A stretch of 64,000 nucleotides of DNA, taken from contig CAVZVW010000005.1 in NCBI GenBank assembly GCA_963778845.1, positions 419,204 to 483,203 on the forward strand. The letters run 5' to 3'. Positions 1 to 8,886 of the stretch are shown here, in pieces (the first letter of the stretch is position 1; each line of letters starts with the position of its first letter). The translations under genes and the position numbers were made by a program. This stretch comes from CAVZVW01 sp963778845 (lineage in GTDB: Bacteria > Actinomycetota > Actinomycetes > Actinomycetales > Kineosporiaceae). Under the pieces are notes generated by a model, which searched no databases, was not told the origin of the DNA, and saw only the letters and a program-made list of their open reading frames with translations.

Positions 1-2693
1 TCCTGCGCGTCATCCACGGCAAGCTGCTCGGCGACGACGGCTTCTACGACAGGCTCTTCCACGCCCTGCGCATCCCGTACGAGCCCATCCGGTGGGTGCG
101 AGACATCTCCGTCTCCCACGACGACGACATCAACAAGACGGCCCGGGTGCAGGAGCTGATCCACGCCTACCGGGTGCGCGGACACCTGATGGCCGACACC
201 GACCCGCTGGAGTACCGGCAGCGCCGTCACCCCGACCTCGACGTGACGACGCACGGGCTGACGTTGTGGGACCTCGACCGCGAGTTCCCCACGGGCGGCT
301 TCGGCGGCAAGCCGGTGATGAAGCTGCGGCACATCCTCGGCGTCCTGCGCGACTCCTACTGCCGCACGCTCGGCATCGAGTACATGCACATCCAGGACCC
401 CGACCAGCGGCGCTGGATCGTCGACCACTTCGAGCGCCCGTACGCCAAGCCCTCCCGTGAGGAGCAGCTGCGGATCCTGCGCCGCCTCAACGCGGCCGAG
501 GCGTTCGAGACGTTCCTGCAGACGAAGTTCGTGGGGCAGAAGCGCTTCAGCCTCGAGGGCGGCGAGAGCGTGATCCCGCTGCTCGACGCGTTGCTCTCGG
601 CCGCGGCCCAGGCGGGGCTGGACGAGGTGTGCGTCGGCATGCCCCACCGGGGCAGGCTCAACGTGCTGGCGAACATCGCCGGGAAGAGCTACGGGCAGAT
701 CTTCCGGGAGTTCGAGGGCACCCACGACCCGCGGTCGGTGCAGGGCTCGGGCGACGTGAAGTACCACCTGGGCACCGAGGGGGTGTTCACGGCCGAGACG
801 GGTGAGCAGACGCGCGTCTACCTGGCCGCCAACCCCTCGCACCTCGAGGCGGTGAACCCCGTGCTCGAGGGCGTCGTGCGGGCCAAGCAGGACCGCCTCA
901 ACCGCGGCGCGGCCTTCTTCCCGGTGCTGCCCGTCCTGCTGCACGGGGACGCGGCCTTCGCCGGTCAGGGGGTCGTCGCGGAGACGCTCAACCTGTCCCA
1001 GCTGCGCGGGTACCGCACCGGCGGCACGGTTCACGTCATCATCAACAACCAGGTGGGCTTCACGACCGCGCCCACGGCCTCGCGCTCGTCGGTGTACTGC
1101 ACCGACGTCGCCCGCATGATCCAGGCGCCGATCTTCCACGTCAACGGCGACGACCCCGAGGCCTGCGTGCGGGTCGCGCAGCTGGCCTTCGAGTTCCGGA
1201 TGGCCTTCGACAAGGACGTCGTCGTCGACATGGTCTGCTACCGCCGTCGAGGGCACAACGAGGGCGACGACCCGTCGATGACGCAGCCCTTGATGTACAG
1301 CCTCATCGAGGCCAAGCGCAGCGTGCGCAAGCTGTACACCGAGGCCCTCATCGGCCGCGGCGACATCACCGTCGAGGAGGCCGAGCAGGCTCTGCGCGAC
1401 TACCAGGAGCAGCTCGAGCGCGTCTTCGCCGAGACCCGCGACGCCGGCGTCGCCCCGGTCCACGAGTCCAGCGTGACCGCCGGCCTGGACCTGCCACTGG
1501 CGCAGCAGGCCGACCTGGGCACTCCCATGCGCCACATCGAGACGGCCGTCGACCCCCGCGTCCTCAAGCGGATCGGTGACGCCCACGTCTCCCCGCCCGC
1601 CGGCTTCACCGTGCACCCCAAGCTGATGCCCCTGCTGGAGCGTCGGGCCGCGATGGTCACCGACGGCGGGATCGACTGGGGGTTCGGCGAGCTGCTCGCC
1701 TTCGGCTCGCTCCTCATGGAGGGCACTCCGGTGCGCATGGCCGGGCAGGACTCCCGGCGCGGGACGTTCGTGCAGCGCCACGCCGTGCTGACGGACAAGG
1801 TGACGGGTGCGGAGTGGACGCCGCTGTCGCTGCTGTCACCCGACCAGGCCAAGTTCTGGATCAACGACTCGCTGCTGAGCGAGTTCGCGGCGATGGGCTT
1901 CGAGTACGGCTACTCGGTCGAGCGACCAGACGCCCTCGTGCTCTGGGAGGCTCAGTTCGGCGACTTCGCCAACGGTGCGCAGTGCATCGTGGACGAGTTC
2001 ATCTCCTCCTCCGAGCAGAAGTGGGGCCAGCACTCCTCGGTGGTGCTGCTGCTGCCGCACGGCTACGAGGGCCAGGGCCCCGACCACTCCTCGGGCCGCA
2101 TCGAGCGCTACCTGCAGCAGTGCGCCGAGAACAACCTCACTGTCGCGATCCCCTCGACCCCCGCCTCGCACTTCCACCTCCTGCGCCGGCAGGCCTACGC
2201 CAAGCCGCGCCGTCCTCTCGTGGTCTTCACGCCCAAGTCGATGCTCCGCCTGAAGGCGGCGTCCTCGGCGGCGGAGGACTTCACGTCGGGCCGCTTCCGC
2301 GAGGTGCTGCCCGACGTCGCGGCTCTGCGCAGCGCCGATGTCGACCGGGTGCTGCTCTGCGCGGGGAAGGTCTACTACGACCTGGTCGCCGAGCGGACGC
2401 GCCGCCAGGACCAGCGGACCGCGATCATCCGGTTGGAGCAGCTGTACCCGATCGAGGACGCCGCCCTTCACGACGCGCTCGACCCGTACCCGACCGCGCA
2501 GCTGGTGTGGGTGCAGGACGAGCCCGCCAACCAAGGCGCCTGGCCCTTCGTGGCCCTGAACCTGCCGGAGCACCTGGGCGGGCGGCATGTCGCCCGGGTG
2601 ACCCGGCCGGCGTCGGCGTCCCCCGCCGCCGGGTCGATCAAGAAGCACCAGAGCGAGCAGGCGGCCCTGGTCGCCCAGGCCTTCGACCGCTGA
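1..2693 (+). CDS. kgd: Multifunctional 2-oxoglutarate decarboxylase/dehydrogenase E1 (Kgd type), 5' truncated by window edge
   Basis: The frame is open from base 3 and about 896 C-terminal residues are present; the start lies outside the window. The GTG at base 96 is internal, because the codons before it (GKLLGDDGFYDRLFHALR) are also typical of the family. Visible ThDP-enzyme landmarks are HRGRLNVLANIAGK, GDVKYHLG, NPSHLEAVNPV, LHGDAAFAGQG followed by NNQVGFTT (ThDP and metal binding), and the transketolase-type AGQDSRRGTFVQRH. Actinobacterial family members are about 1,200-1,270 aa with an N-terminal E2-like acyltransferase segment, which would lie upstream. The enzyme decarboxylates 2-oxoglutarate in the TCA cycle, giving succinyl-CoA with partner subunits or succinic semialdehyde alone. 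In this group it is normally controlled by GarA/OdhI FHA proteins; no such gene is seen here. Confidence 0.96.
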   Translation, partial: LRVIHGKLLGDDGFYDRLFHALRIPYEPIRWVRDISVSHDDDINKTARVQELIHAYRVRGHLMADTDPLEYRQRRHPDLDVTTHGLTLWDLDREFPTGGFGGKPVMKLRHILGVLRDSYCRTLGIEYMHIQDPDQRRWIVDHFERPYAKPSREEQLRILRRLNAAEAFETFLQTKFVGQKRFSLEGGESVIPLLDALLSAAAQAGLDEVCVGMPHRGRLNVLANIAGKSYGQIFREFEGTHDPRSVQGSGDVKYHLGTEGVFTAETGEQTRVYLAANPSHLEAVNPVLEGVVRAKQDRLNRGAAFFPVLPVLLHGDAAFAGQGVVAETLNLSQLRGYRTGGTVHVIINNQVGFTTAPTASRSSVYCTDVARMIQAPIFHVNGDDPEACVRVAQLAFEFRMAFDKDVVVDMVCYRRRGHNEGDDPSMTQPLMYSLIEAKRSVRKLYTEALIGRGDITVEEAEQALRDYQEQLERVFAETRDAGVAPVHESSVTAGLDLPLAQQADLGTPMRHIETAVDPRVLKRIGDAHVSPPAGFTVHPKLMPLLERRAAMVTDGGIDWGFGELLAFGSLLMEGTPVRMAGQDSRRGTFVQRHAVLTDKVTGAEWTPLSLLSPDQAKFWINDSLLSEFAAMGFEYGYSVERPDALVLWEAQFGDFANGAQCIVDEFISSSEQKWGQHSSVVLLLPHGYEGQGPDHSSGRIERYLQQCAENNLTVAIPSTPASHFHLLRRQAYAKPRRPLVVFTPKSMLRLKAASSAAEDFTSGRFREVLPDVAALRSADVDRVLLCAGKVYYDLVAERTRRQDQRTAIIRLEQLYPIEDAALHDALDPYPTAQLVWVQDEPANQGAWPFVALNLPEHLGGRHVARVTRPASASPAAGSIKKHQSEQAALVAQAFDR

Positions 2694-2734
2694 CCCGCGA
2701 CCTTAGGGGTGTGGGCCTCGGCAACAATGGCCTC

Positions 2735-2911
2735 ATGTACTTCACCGACCGGGGCATCGAGGAGCTCGCGCAGCGCCGGGGTGAGGCGGAGGTGACCCTG
2801 GCGTGGCTCGCCGAGCGCCTGCGCGACTTCGTCGACCAGCACCCGGACTTCGAGGTGCCCGTGGACCGGCTCGCCACCTGGCTGGCTCGGCTCGACGACG
2901 AGGAGGGCTAG
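2735..2911 (+). CDS. DUF6104 family small protein
   Basis: A 58-residue acidic protein beginning MYFTDRGIEELAQRRGE and ending ATWLARLDDEEG. It lies 41 bases after the kgd stop on the same strand. From memory, this short family (DUF6104) follows kgd in many actinobacteria, so the neighbourhood supports a real gene. It has no membrane segment, no cysteines and a predicted all-helical make-up. Its function is unknown; the conserved position next to kgd suggests, as inference only, a link to that enzyme or shared expression. The gene that follows starts 3 bases after its stop, so the three genes may share a transcript. Confidence 0.85.
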   Translation: MYFTDRGIEELAQRRGEAEVTLAWLAERLRDFVDQHPDFEVPVDRLATWLARLDDEEG

Positions 2912-2914
2912 GGC

Positions 2915-3553
2915 GTGAGCCTCACCGACCCCGCAAGCACCATGCAGGACGCCGCGCGCGCCGGCCTGCGCATCTGCGCCGTGGGCGACGGGCTGGTAGC
3001 CGGCGTCGGCGACCCTCGCTCGTTGGGCTGGGTGGGTCGGGTGTCGGCGCGGACGTCGCGCGAGGCGGGGCCGGTGTCGGCCTTCCCGCTGGGGGTGCCC
3101 GGCGAGACCAGCGCCGGGCTCCTCGCCCGCTGGCGCGAGGAGTGCCTGCGTCGTTTCGCCGACCCGCCGGGCGGGGGACGCCTGGTGGTCGGGCTCGGCC
3201 GCAGCGACATCGGCGACCGGGTCACCCTGCCGCGGTCACGGCTCAACCTCGCGACGATCCTCGATGAGGCGCAGGGACATGACCTGCCGACCTTCGTCGT
3301 CGGACCGCCTCCCGTGGCCGACGACGGGGTCAACGAGTCGGTGGCCGAGCTGTCCGGGGTGTTCGCCGACGTCTGCCACCGCCGGGGGGTGCCCTTCGTC
3401 GACACCTTCGCCCCGCTCGTGCACCACGAGGACTGGCTCACCGACCTGGCAGCCGGCGACGGGATGCACCCGCAGCAGGCCGGCTACGGGCTGATGGCCT
3501 GGCTCGTGCTCCACGGCGGCTGGCACGCCTGGCTCGGCCTCCCGGAGGCCTGA
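2915..3553 (+). CDS. SGNH/GDSL-type hydrolase-like protein with degraded catalytic blocks
   Basis: A 212-residue protein with GTG start 3 bases after the DUF6104 stop. The fold signature is clear: block I AVGDGLVAGVGDP, the conserved LGWVGRV, block III GLGRSDIGD and block V DGMHP. In active SGNH enzymes block I is GDS with a nucleophilic serine and block III is G-x-N-D. Here the serine position is glycine (GDG) and the block III asparagine is replaced (RSD), while the Asp-His pair of block V is kept. It may therefore be inactive or use another chemistry. Active relatives cleave esters or acyl groups. No signal peptide is seen, so it is probably cytoplasmic. Confidence 0.8.
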   Translation: MSLTDPASTMQDAARAGLRICAVGDGLVAGVGDPRSLGWVGRVSARTSREAGPVSAFPLGVPGETSAGLLARWREECLRRFADPPGGGRLVVGLGRSDIGDRVTLPRSRLNLATILDEAQGHDLPTFVVGPPPVADDGVNESVAELSGVFADVCHRRGVPFVDTFAPLVHHEDWLTDLAAGDGMHPQQAGYGLMAWLVLHGGWHAWLGLPEA

Positions 3554-3593
3554 GCCGACCACGCACCGGCGGAAGGTGGCATGTTCGCTGCAG

Positions 3594-4567
3594 TCAGGGG
3601 CGGGTGAAGACGACCTTGCCCACCACGTCGCCGTCCGCCATCCGGGCGAAGCCGTCGCGGGCCACCTCGAGCGGCATGACGGAGTCGACCACCGGACGCA
3701 CCCCGGTGAGCTCGCAGAACGACATGAGCCGGTCGCAGCTCCTCACGGGTGCCCATGGTCGAGCCGATCACGCGCAGCTGCAGGAAGAAGATGCGGTTCA
3801 GCTCGGTCGCGCGCGGGTCGGGCCCGGAGGTGGCGCCGGAGATCACGACCGTGCCGCCCTGCACCAGCGAGCGCAGCGAGTGGCTCCATGTGGCCGCCCC
3901 GACCGTCTCCATCACGGCGTCCACCCGCTCGGGCAGCCGGGCTCCCGACTCGAAGGCCTGGTCGGCACCCAGCTCGAGCGCGCGAGCCCGCTTCGCGTCG
4001 TCCCGGCTCGTGACCCACACGCGCAGCCCGGCCGCGGCACCCAGGCGGACGAGAGCGGTCGAGACCCCGCCTCCGGCGCCTTGCACGAGCACCGTGCCGC
4101 CGGGCTGCAGCCCTGGACTGGGTGAAGAGCATGCGGTAGGCGGTCAGCCACGCCGTCGGCAGGCAGGCGGCCTCCTCCCAGGTCAGGCACGCCGGCTTCG
4201 GCACGAGGTTGCGCCGTGGGACCACCACCTGGTCGGCGAAGGTGCCCTGGAACCGTTCGGAGAGAAGGGAACGCCGAGGGTCCATCGTCTCGTCGCCGCG
4301 GAAGTCGGGGTCGCCCACCACTGCATGGACGACGACCTCGTTGCCGTGGTCGTCGACGCCCGCGGCGTCGCAGCCCAAGGTCATCGGCAGCCTGTCGGCG
4401 GGCAGGCCCACGCCGCGCAGGCTCCACAGGTCGTGGTGGTTGAGGCTGGCCGCCCGCACGTGCACCCGAGCCCAGCCCTCGGGGACCTCGGGCTCGGGGC
4501 GTTCGTCGATCTCCAGGGCGGACAGGGGGTCCTCCGGCGACTGCCGGGCGGCGTAGGCAGCGAGCAT
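3594..4567 (-). pseudogene. Zinc-binding/quinone-oxidoreductase-like MDR dehydrogenase, interrupted by two +1 frameshifts
   Basis: Three minus-strand frames join into one medium-chain dehydrogenase. Frame one (start 4567) runs from MLAAYAARQSPEDPLSALEI through LGCDAAG and WEEAACLPTAWLTAYRMLFTQ. Near 4113 an extra base moves the frame to GLQPGGTVLVQGAGGGVSTA, the Rossmann dinucleotide motif. Near 3745 a second extra base moves it to DRLMSFCELTG ... VVGKVVFTRP and the stop at 3594-3596. The total of 974 bases is two more than 324 codons, matching two single-base insertions. The intact product would be a 323-aa NAD(P)H-dependent oxidoreductase lacking the catalytic-zinc cysteine cluster. It is either a recent pseudogene or sequencing error. 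Confidence 0.8.
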
Positions 4568-4593
4568 GGGGCCACGCTACCCAGCCGGCGGCG

Positions 4594-5814
4594 TCACGCC
4601 CGGGCCACACCCTCGTAGCGTGCCGCCTGGGCGACGGCGGCAGCCACCGCGGGCACGACTCGCTCGTCGAAGACGCTCGGCACCACCATCGTGGGCGTGG
4701 GGGCAGGCACGCAGGCCGCGATGGCCGCAGCCGCGGCGAGCTTCATCGACTCGGTCACCCGCCGGGCCCGCACGTCCAGCGCGCCGCGGAAGATCCCCGG
4801 GAACGCCAGCACGTTGTTGATCTGGTTCGGGAAGTCGCTGCGGCCCGTGCCGACGACCGCTGCGTAGCGCCGGGCGACGTCGGGGTGCACCTCGGGATCC
4901 GGGTTCGCGAGGGCGAACACGATCCCGCCCGGGCGCATGCCGGCCAGTGCCTCCTCCGCCACCGTGCCGCCGGACACACCGATGAACACGTCGCTGCCGT
5001 GCAGAGTCTCGGCGATCCCCCCGGTGAGCCCTCGGGGGTTGGTCGCGGCCGCGAGGCGGCGCTTGTGCTTGGGCATCGCGTCGCGGCCTGGCTCCACGAT
5101 GCCCTGGGAGTCGCAGACCACGATGTCGGCCACACCTGCCCGGCGCAGGATGTTCACGATGGCCACACCGGCGGCGCCGGCACCGCTGATGCCGACGCGC
5201 AGCTCGCCCAAGGGCCGCCCGATCACCAGTGCGGCGTTGCGCAGCGCCGCCAGCACCACGACGGCGGTGCCGTGCTGGTCGTCATGGAAGACGGGAAGAT
5301 CCAGGCGTTCCTGCAGCCGACGCTCGACCTCGAAGCACCGGGGCGCGGAGATGTCCTCGAGGTTGATGCCGCCGAACGTGGGCGCCAGGCGGGCGATGGT
5401 CTCGACGAGCTCGTCGACGTCGGTGGTGTCCAGGCAGATGGGGACGGCGTCGATGCCGGCGAAGTGCTTGAACAGCAGCGCCTTGCCCTCCATGACGGGC
5501 ATGGCAGCGCCGGGACCGATGTCGCCCAGGCCGAGTACCGCCGTCCCGTCCGACACCACGGCGACGCTGTTGCCGCGGCCGGAGTACACGTCCAGCAGCC
5601 CCGGGTCTGCCGCTATGGCGCGAGAGACCTCGGCGACGCCGGGGGTGTAGGCCAGGGCGAGGTCCTCGCGGGAGCGCAGCGGACGACGCGGCACGACCTC
5701 GAGCTTGCCGCCGGCGTGCATGGCGAAGACCGGGTCGAGCGGGTCGGGGCGCTCGGGTGTGGGCACGTCGGTGTGCGACAGGTCCAAGGCCAAGGTGATG
5801 GGTTCGACGGACAC
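4594..5814 (-). CDS. NAD(P)-dependent malic enzyme
   Basis: A 406-residue protein with GTG start at 5814. Malic-enzyme landmarks are visible: YTPGVAEVSRAI near the N-terminus, SDGTAVLGLGDIGP, MEGKALLFK (catalytic lysine region), LDTTDVDELVETI, NLEDISAPRCFEVE (metal-binding acids), FHDDQHGTAVV, the NAD(P) loop GISGAGAAGVAI, and ALANPDPEV with FPNQINNVLAFPG. It decarboxylates malate to pyruvate and supplies NAD(P)H. The length matches the short bacterial form without a phosphotransacetylase extension. Only 26 bases separate its stop from the start of the frameshifted dehydrogenase downstream, so they may be cotranscribed. The cofactor preference cannot be read reliably from sequence. Confidence 0.93.
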   Translation of the reverse strand: MSVEPITLALDLSHTDVPTPERPDPLDPVFAMHAGGKLEVVPRRPLRSREDLALAYTPGVAEVSRAIAADPGLLDVYSGRGNSVAVVSDGTAVLGLGDIGPGAAMPVMEGKALLFKHFAGIDAVPICLDTTDVDELVETIARLAPTFGGINLEDISAPRCFEVERRLQERLDLPVFHDDQHGTAVVVLAALRNAALVIGRPLGELRVGISGAGAAGVAIVNILRRAGVADIVVCDSQGIVEPGRDAMPKHKRRLAAATNPRGLTGGIAETLHGSDVFIGVSGGTVAEEALAGMRPGGIVFALANPDPEVHPDVARRYAAVVGTGRSDFPNQINNVLAFPGIFRGALDVRARRVTESMKLAAAAAIAACVPAPTPTMVVPSVFDERVVPAVAAAVAQAARYEGVARA

Positions 5815-5949
5815 AGGTGACCCCTACAGGTAGCGGTTCGACGGACGGCACCGGCGCGACGCTGCAGTCCGCGGGTGCGGCCCGGTCGCGGCGAGGCGAC
5901 ACGGTCCGGTCGCTGATGCCTGGCTTGCCGGGGGTCACCCGGAGCAGCC

Positions 5950-6282
5950 ATGGTGCCACACGTGCCCCGTTCGCGCGAGCAGTCCTGGGGGCTCGTCGTC
6001 GTCCGCGGTCGCTCGATGGAGCCCACGCTGCGCGACGGCGACCGCCTCCTCGTCCGATGGGACGGCGCCCGGCTGCGGCCCGGGGGCCTCGCGGTGGTGC
6101 GCCTGCCCGGCGGGCGGCCGCTGGGGGTCAAGCGTGTCGTCGCGCGGGAGCCGGAGGGCTGGTGGGTGGAGCGGGACAACCCGGCCGAGGGGGTCGACTC
6201 GTGGCAGGTGGGGGCGATCCCGGAGGCCGACGCCCTCGGGGTGGTGGTGGCCCGGGTGTGGCCCCGACCCCGCCGGCTCTGA
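5950..6282 (+). CDS. sodX: Nickel-type superoxide dismutase maturation protease (S26/S24-like)
   Basis: A 110-residue protein starting MVPHVPRSREQSWGL. The signal-peptidase-like serine sits in VRGRSMEPTLRDGDRLLV, and the general-base lysine is likely in GVKRVVAREPEGWWVERDNP. Members of this family remove the N-terminal propeptide of nickel superoxide dismutase to expose the His-1 amino group that binds nickel. The dismutase gene sodN follows on the same strand 155 bases later, which strongly supports the assignment. No obvious membrane anchor is seen, in keeping with a cytoplasmic maturation step. Confidence 0.92.
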   Translation: MVPHVPRSREQSWGLVVVRGRSMEPTLRDGDRLLVRWDGARLRPGGLAVVRLPGGRPLGVKRVVAREPEGWWVERDNPAEGVDSWQVGAIPEADALGVVVARVWPRPRRL

Positions 6283-6321
6283 GTGCGCCGGGTGTAGGTG
6301 CGCCGGCTCTGGGTGCGCCGG
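6271..6321 (+). repeat. Two near-identical 21-bp direct repeats at a 30-bp period
   Basis: The segment CGCCGGCTCTG(A/G)GTGCGCCGG occurs at 6271-6291 and 6301-6321 with one mismatch. The first copy overlaps the sodX stop and the second lies in the sodX-sodN gap. It could be a small tandem duplication or a regulatory repeat for sodN. The sequence alone does not decide between these. Confidence 0.55.
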
Positions 6322-6437
6322 ACGTGGACCCGCGATGCGCGCGGGAGGCGGCGAAGGTAGCGTGGCCGCTCGTCCTGTCTGCGCCAGGACGACGACCGGT
6401 TGCCACGTGCCACCCTCACCAGGAAACGGAGGAAGAG

Positions 6438-6845
6438 ATGCTGTCGCGTCTCCTCGACGCCATGGCAGGGACCGAGGTCAGCGCTCACTGCGACCTTCCC
6501 TGCGGCGTGTACGACCCAGCTCAGGCCAAGATCGAGGCCGAGTCCGTCAAGGCCTGCATGACCAAGTACGCCGCATCCGACGACCACGACTTCCAGGCGC
6601 GCGCCGTCGCGATCAAGGAGGAGCGCAGCGACCTCGTCAAGCATCATCTGTGGGTGCTGTGGACCGACTACTTCAAGCCGCCGCACTTCGCGAGCTACCC
6701 CCAGCTGCACCAGCTGTTCAACGACGCGACCAAGCTCGCCGGAGCCGGGGGCACCAAGGGCAGCAACGACGTCGCCGTGGCCGACGCCCTGCTGGAGAAG
6801 ATCGACGAGATCGCCATCATCTTCTGGGAGACGAAGCAGGCCTAG
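6438..6845 (+). CDS. sodN: Superoxide dismutase, nickel type
   Basis: A 135-residue precursor. A short propeptide (MLSRLLDAMAGTEVSA) precedes the nickel hook HCDLPCGVYDP, whose His-1, Cys-2 and Cys-6 bind nickel after cleavage. The rest follows the four-helix NiSOD pattern: AQAKIEAESVKACMTKY, LVKHHLWVLWTDYFKPPH, LFNDATKLAGAGGTKGS and IFWETKQA. It removes superoxide in the cytoplasm. The ATG at 6438 is preceded by AGGAAACGGAGGAAGAG, a strong ribosome binding site that fixes this start over earlier codons in the same open frame. Its maturation protease gene lies directly upstream. Confidence 0.97.
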   Translation: MLSRLLDAMAGTEVSAHCDLPCGVYDPAQAKIEAESVKACMTKYAASDDHDFQARAVAIKEERSDLVKHHLWVLWTDYFKPPHFASYPQLHQLFNDATKLAGAGGTKGSNDVAVADALLEKIDEIAIIFWETKQA

Positions 6846-6969
6846 CCACCCCGGGGGCCCATGCCGCTGCGCGGCCTTCACGGCATGCGGCCCCTGGGCC
6901 AGGACGCGGTTGCATCAGCCCGGATCCACCGTTGGCCCGTCGTCCACGACGTGACGGGAGGATCCGGGC

Positions 6970-8772
6970 TCAGACCGTGGGCTGGGGCGGCATGCGCCGC
7001 ACGCACGACGCGACCGCCCCGTGGACGGTCGGTTCGATGTTCGACTCACCGATGCGCTGCGTGATGCCGGTGGCCTCGAGCCGGCTTACGATCGGGGACT
7101 TGGCTCGGGCGAGCACGAAGCCCACGCCGTCCCGCGCCAGGTCGTCGAGGAGCGTCCCGAGAGCCTCCACGCCGCTCGCGTCGATGTCGGTGATGCCCTC
7201 GGCGTCCAGCACGAGCCACTGGGTCGCTGTGGGGGCTGCCGCGATGGCTTCCAGGACCCGGGCCTGGAAGTACTGGGCGTTGACGAAGATGAGCCTGTCG
7301 TCGAGCCGGTAGACCACGACCCCGGGCATGATGCGCGCGGAGGGGTGGAGCGAGACGTTCGCGTAGCGCCCGAGCCGGTCGACCCACCCCAGGACCGCGT
7401 CGTGCGGCGTGGCTGAGCGCGCGAGCGTGTCGATGACGGACAAGGCGACCGCGACGATGAGTGCCTTGAGCACGCCCAGGACGACCACGCCGAGCAGGGT
7501 GATCACGGCGATCACGACCTGGCTGCGCCCCGCAGCGGCCAGCGCCCTCCAGGCTGCTGGTTCGACCAGGCCGAAGGCGGCGACGACGATCACCGCACCC
7601 AGGCAGGCCTTGGGCAGCAGCTCGACGGGTCCAGTGAGGAACAGCAGAACGAGCGCCGTCGCCGCGGCCGCGACGACCCCCACCAGTTGGGTCCGCCCGC
7701 CTGACTGGTCGTTCACCGCGGTGCGTGAACCGCTGGCCGCCACGGGAAACGCCCCGGTCAGCCCGGCGGCGACGTTGGCCGACCCGAGCCCGATCAGCTC
7801 GTTGTCGACGCTGATGTGCTGGCCGTGGCGGCCCGCGAACGAGCGCGCCGTCAGGATGCTGTCGGCGAACCCGACCGCGAAGACCGCGAGCGCGACAGGC
7901 ACGAGCCTCATGATGTCCCCGAAGGAGAGGTCCGGCAGGGACAGTGACGGCAGACCCGCCGGGATCGGGCCGACCGTGGCCACCCCGTGCTGGTCCAACG
8001 ACAGCAGCGCCGAGGCGGTGATCCCTACGACCACCACCACCAGGGCGCCGGGCACCCGTGGCGCGAAGACGCGCATGGCGACCAGCCCGGCCAGGGCGAC
8101 GACCGATACGACCATGGTGGTCAGGCTCGCCCCGCCGATCTCCCGCCCGACCTCTCCGAGCTGAGGTACGGGATCCTGCCCTTGGATGCTCAGGCCCAGG
8201 ATCTTCCCGAGCTGCCCGACGACGAGCACGACCACGATCCCGTGGATGTAGCCGACCAGGACGGGTTTGGACAGGTAGTCCGCGACCCAGCCCAGACGCA
8301 GGGCCCTGGCGAGGTAGTAGAAGCCGCCGGCGAGCACGGCGACCATGGCCGCCATCGCCGCGTAACGCGGGACGCCGGCTTCGGCCAGCGGTGCCAGGGC
8401 GATGGCGACCAGCAGCGCCAACGCCGCGTCAGGTCCGACCGACAGCTGCCGGGAGGAACCGAGCACTGCGTACGCGAGCGCGGGCAGGAGCAGGGCGTAC
8501 AGCCCGGCCACCGGAGACAGGCCGGCGAGCTCGGCGTACGCCATGCCCGCGGGGATGGCCAGAGCGGCGACGGTCAGGCCGGCCACCAGGTCTGGTCGCA
8601 GGGCGGTCGCGCGATAGTCGGGCAGGTTCTGGGTGACCGGCGACAGCCGCTGGAGCAGGGGCGCGCGCGCACGGGGTCGGAAGGCGGGGGTCGACCCGGC
8701 GAACGGGTTGGCCTCCCCGGCCGCTGGCACACCGTCCGGTGGGTCTGTCCCGGGCTCGTCAGGTGCCGTCAT
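6970..8772 (-). CDS. SulP family inorganic anion transporter with STAS domain
   Basis: A 600-residue protein starting MTAPDEPGTDPPDG. After a proline-rich cytoplasmic lead it has the SulP core (LRPDLVAGLTVAALAIPAGMAYAELAGL) with about ten to twelve hydrophobic segments. A C-terminal STAS domain (GVVVYRLDDRLIFVNAQYF ... LDAEGITDIDASGVEAL) ends near residue 595. Family members carry sulfate, bicarbonate or other anions across the membrane; the substrate cannot be told from sequence. An in-frame open stretch continues far upstream over the next gene, but family alignment and the proline-rich N-terminus favour the ATG at 8772. It is divergent from the ThDP enzyme gene, with 114 bases between the starts. 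Confidence 0.92.
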   Translation of the reverse strand: MTAPDEPGTDPPDGVPAAGEANPFAGSTPAFRPRARAPLLQRLSPVTQNLPDYRATALRPDLVAGLTVAALAIPAGMAYAELAGLSPVAGLYALLLPALAYAVLGSSRQLSVGPDAALALLVAIALAPLAEAGVPRYAAMAAMVAVLAGGFYYLARALRLGWVADYLSKPVLVGYIHGIVVVLVVGQLGKILGLSIQGQDPVPQLGEVGREIGGASLTTMVVSVVALAGLVAMRVFAPRVPGALVVVVVGITASALLSLDQHGVATVGPIPAGLPSLSLPDLSFGDIMRLVPVALAVFAVGFADSILTARSFAGRHGQHISVDNELIGLGSANVAAGLTGAFPVAASGSRTAVNDQSGGRTQLVGVVAAAATALVLLFLTGPVELLPKACLGAVIVVAAFGLVEPAAWRALAAAGRSQVVIAVITLLGVVVLGVLKALIVAVALSVIDTLARSATPHDAVLGWVDRLGRYANVSLHPSARIMPGVVVYRLDDRLIFVNAQYFQARVLEAIAAAPTATQWLVLDAEGITDIDASGVEALGTLLDDLARDGVGFVLARAKSPIVSRLEATGITQRIGESNIEPTVHGAVASCVRRMPPQPTV

Positions 8773-8886
8773 CCGGGCATCATGTCGCACCCGAGAACGG
8801 TCCGCCCCCGGTCGGCCGACACCCGGATCGCGGCCGGTCTTGGGGCGTGGACGACTCCCTACTACCTCTGGCAGTAGCCTCCGCGC

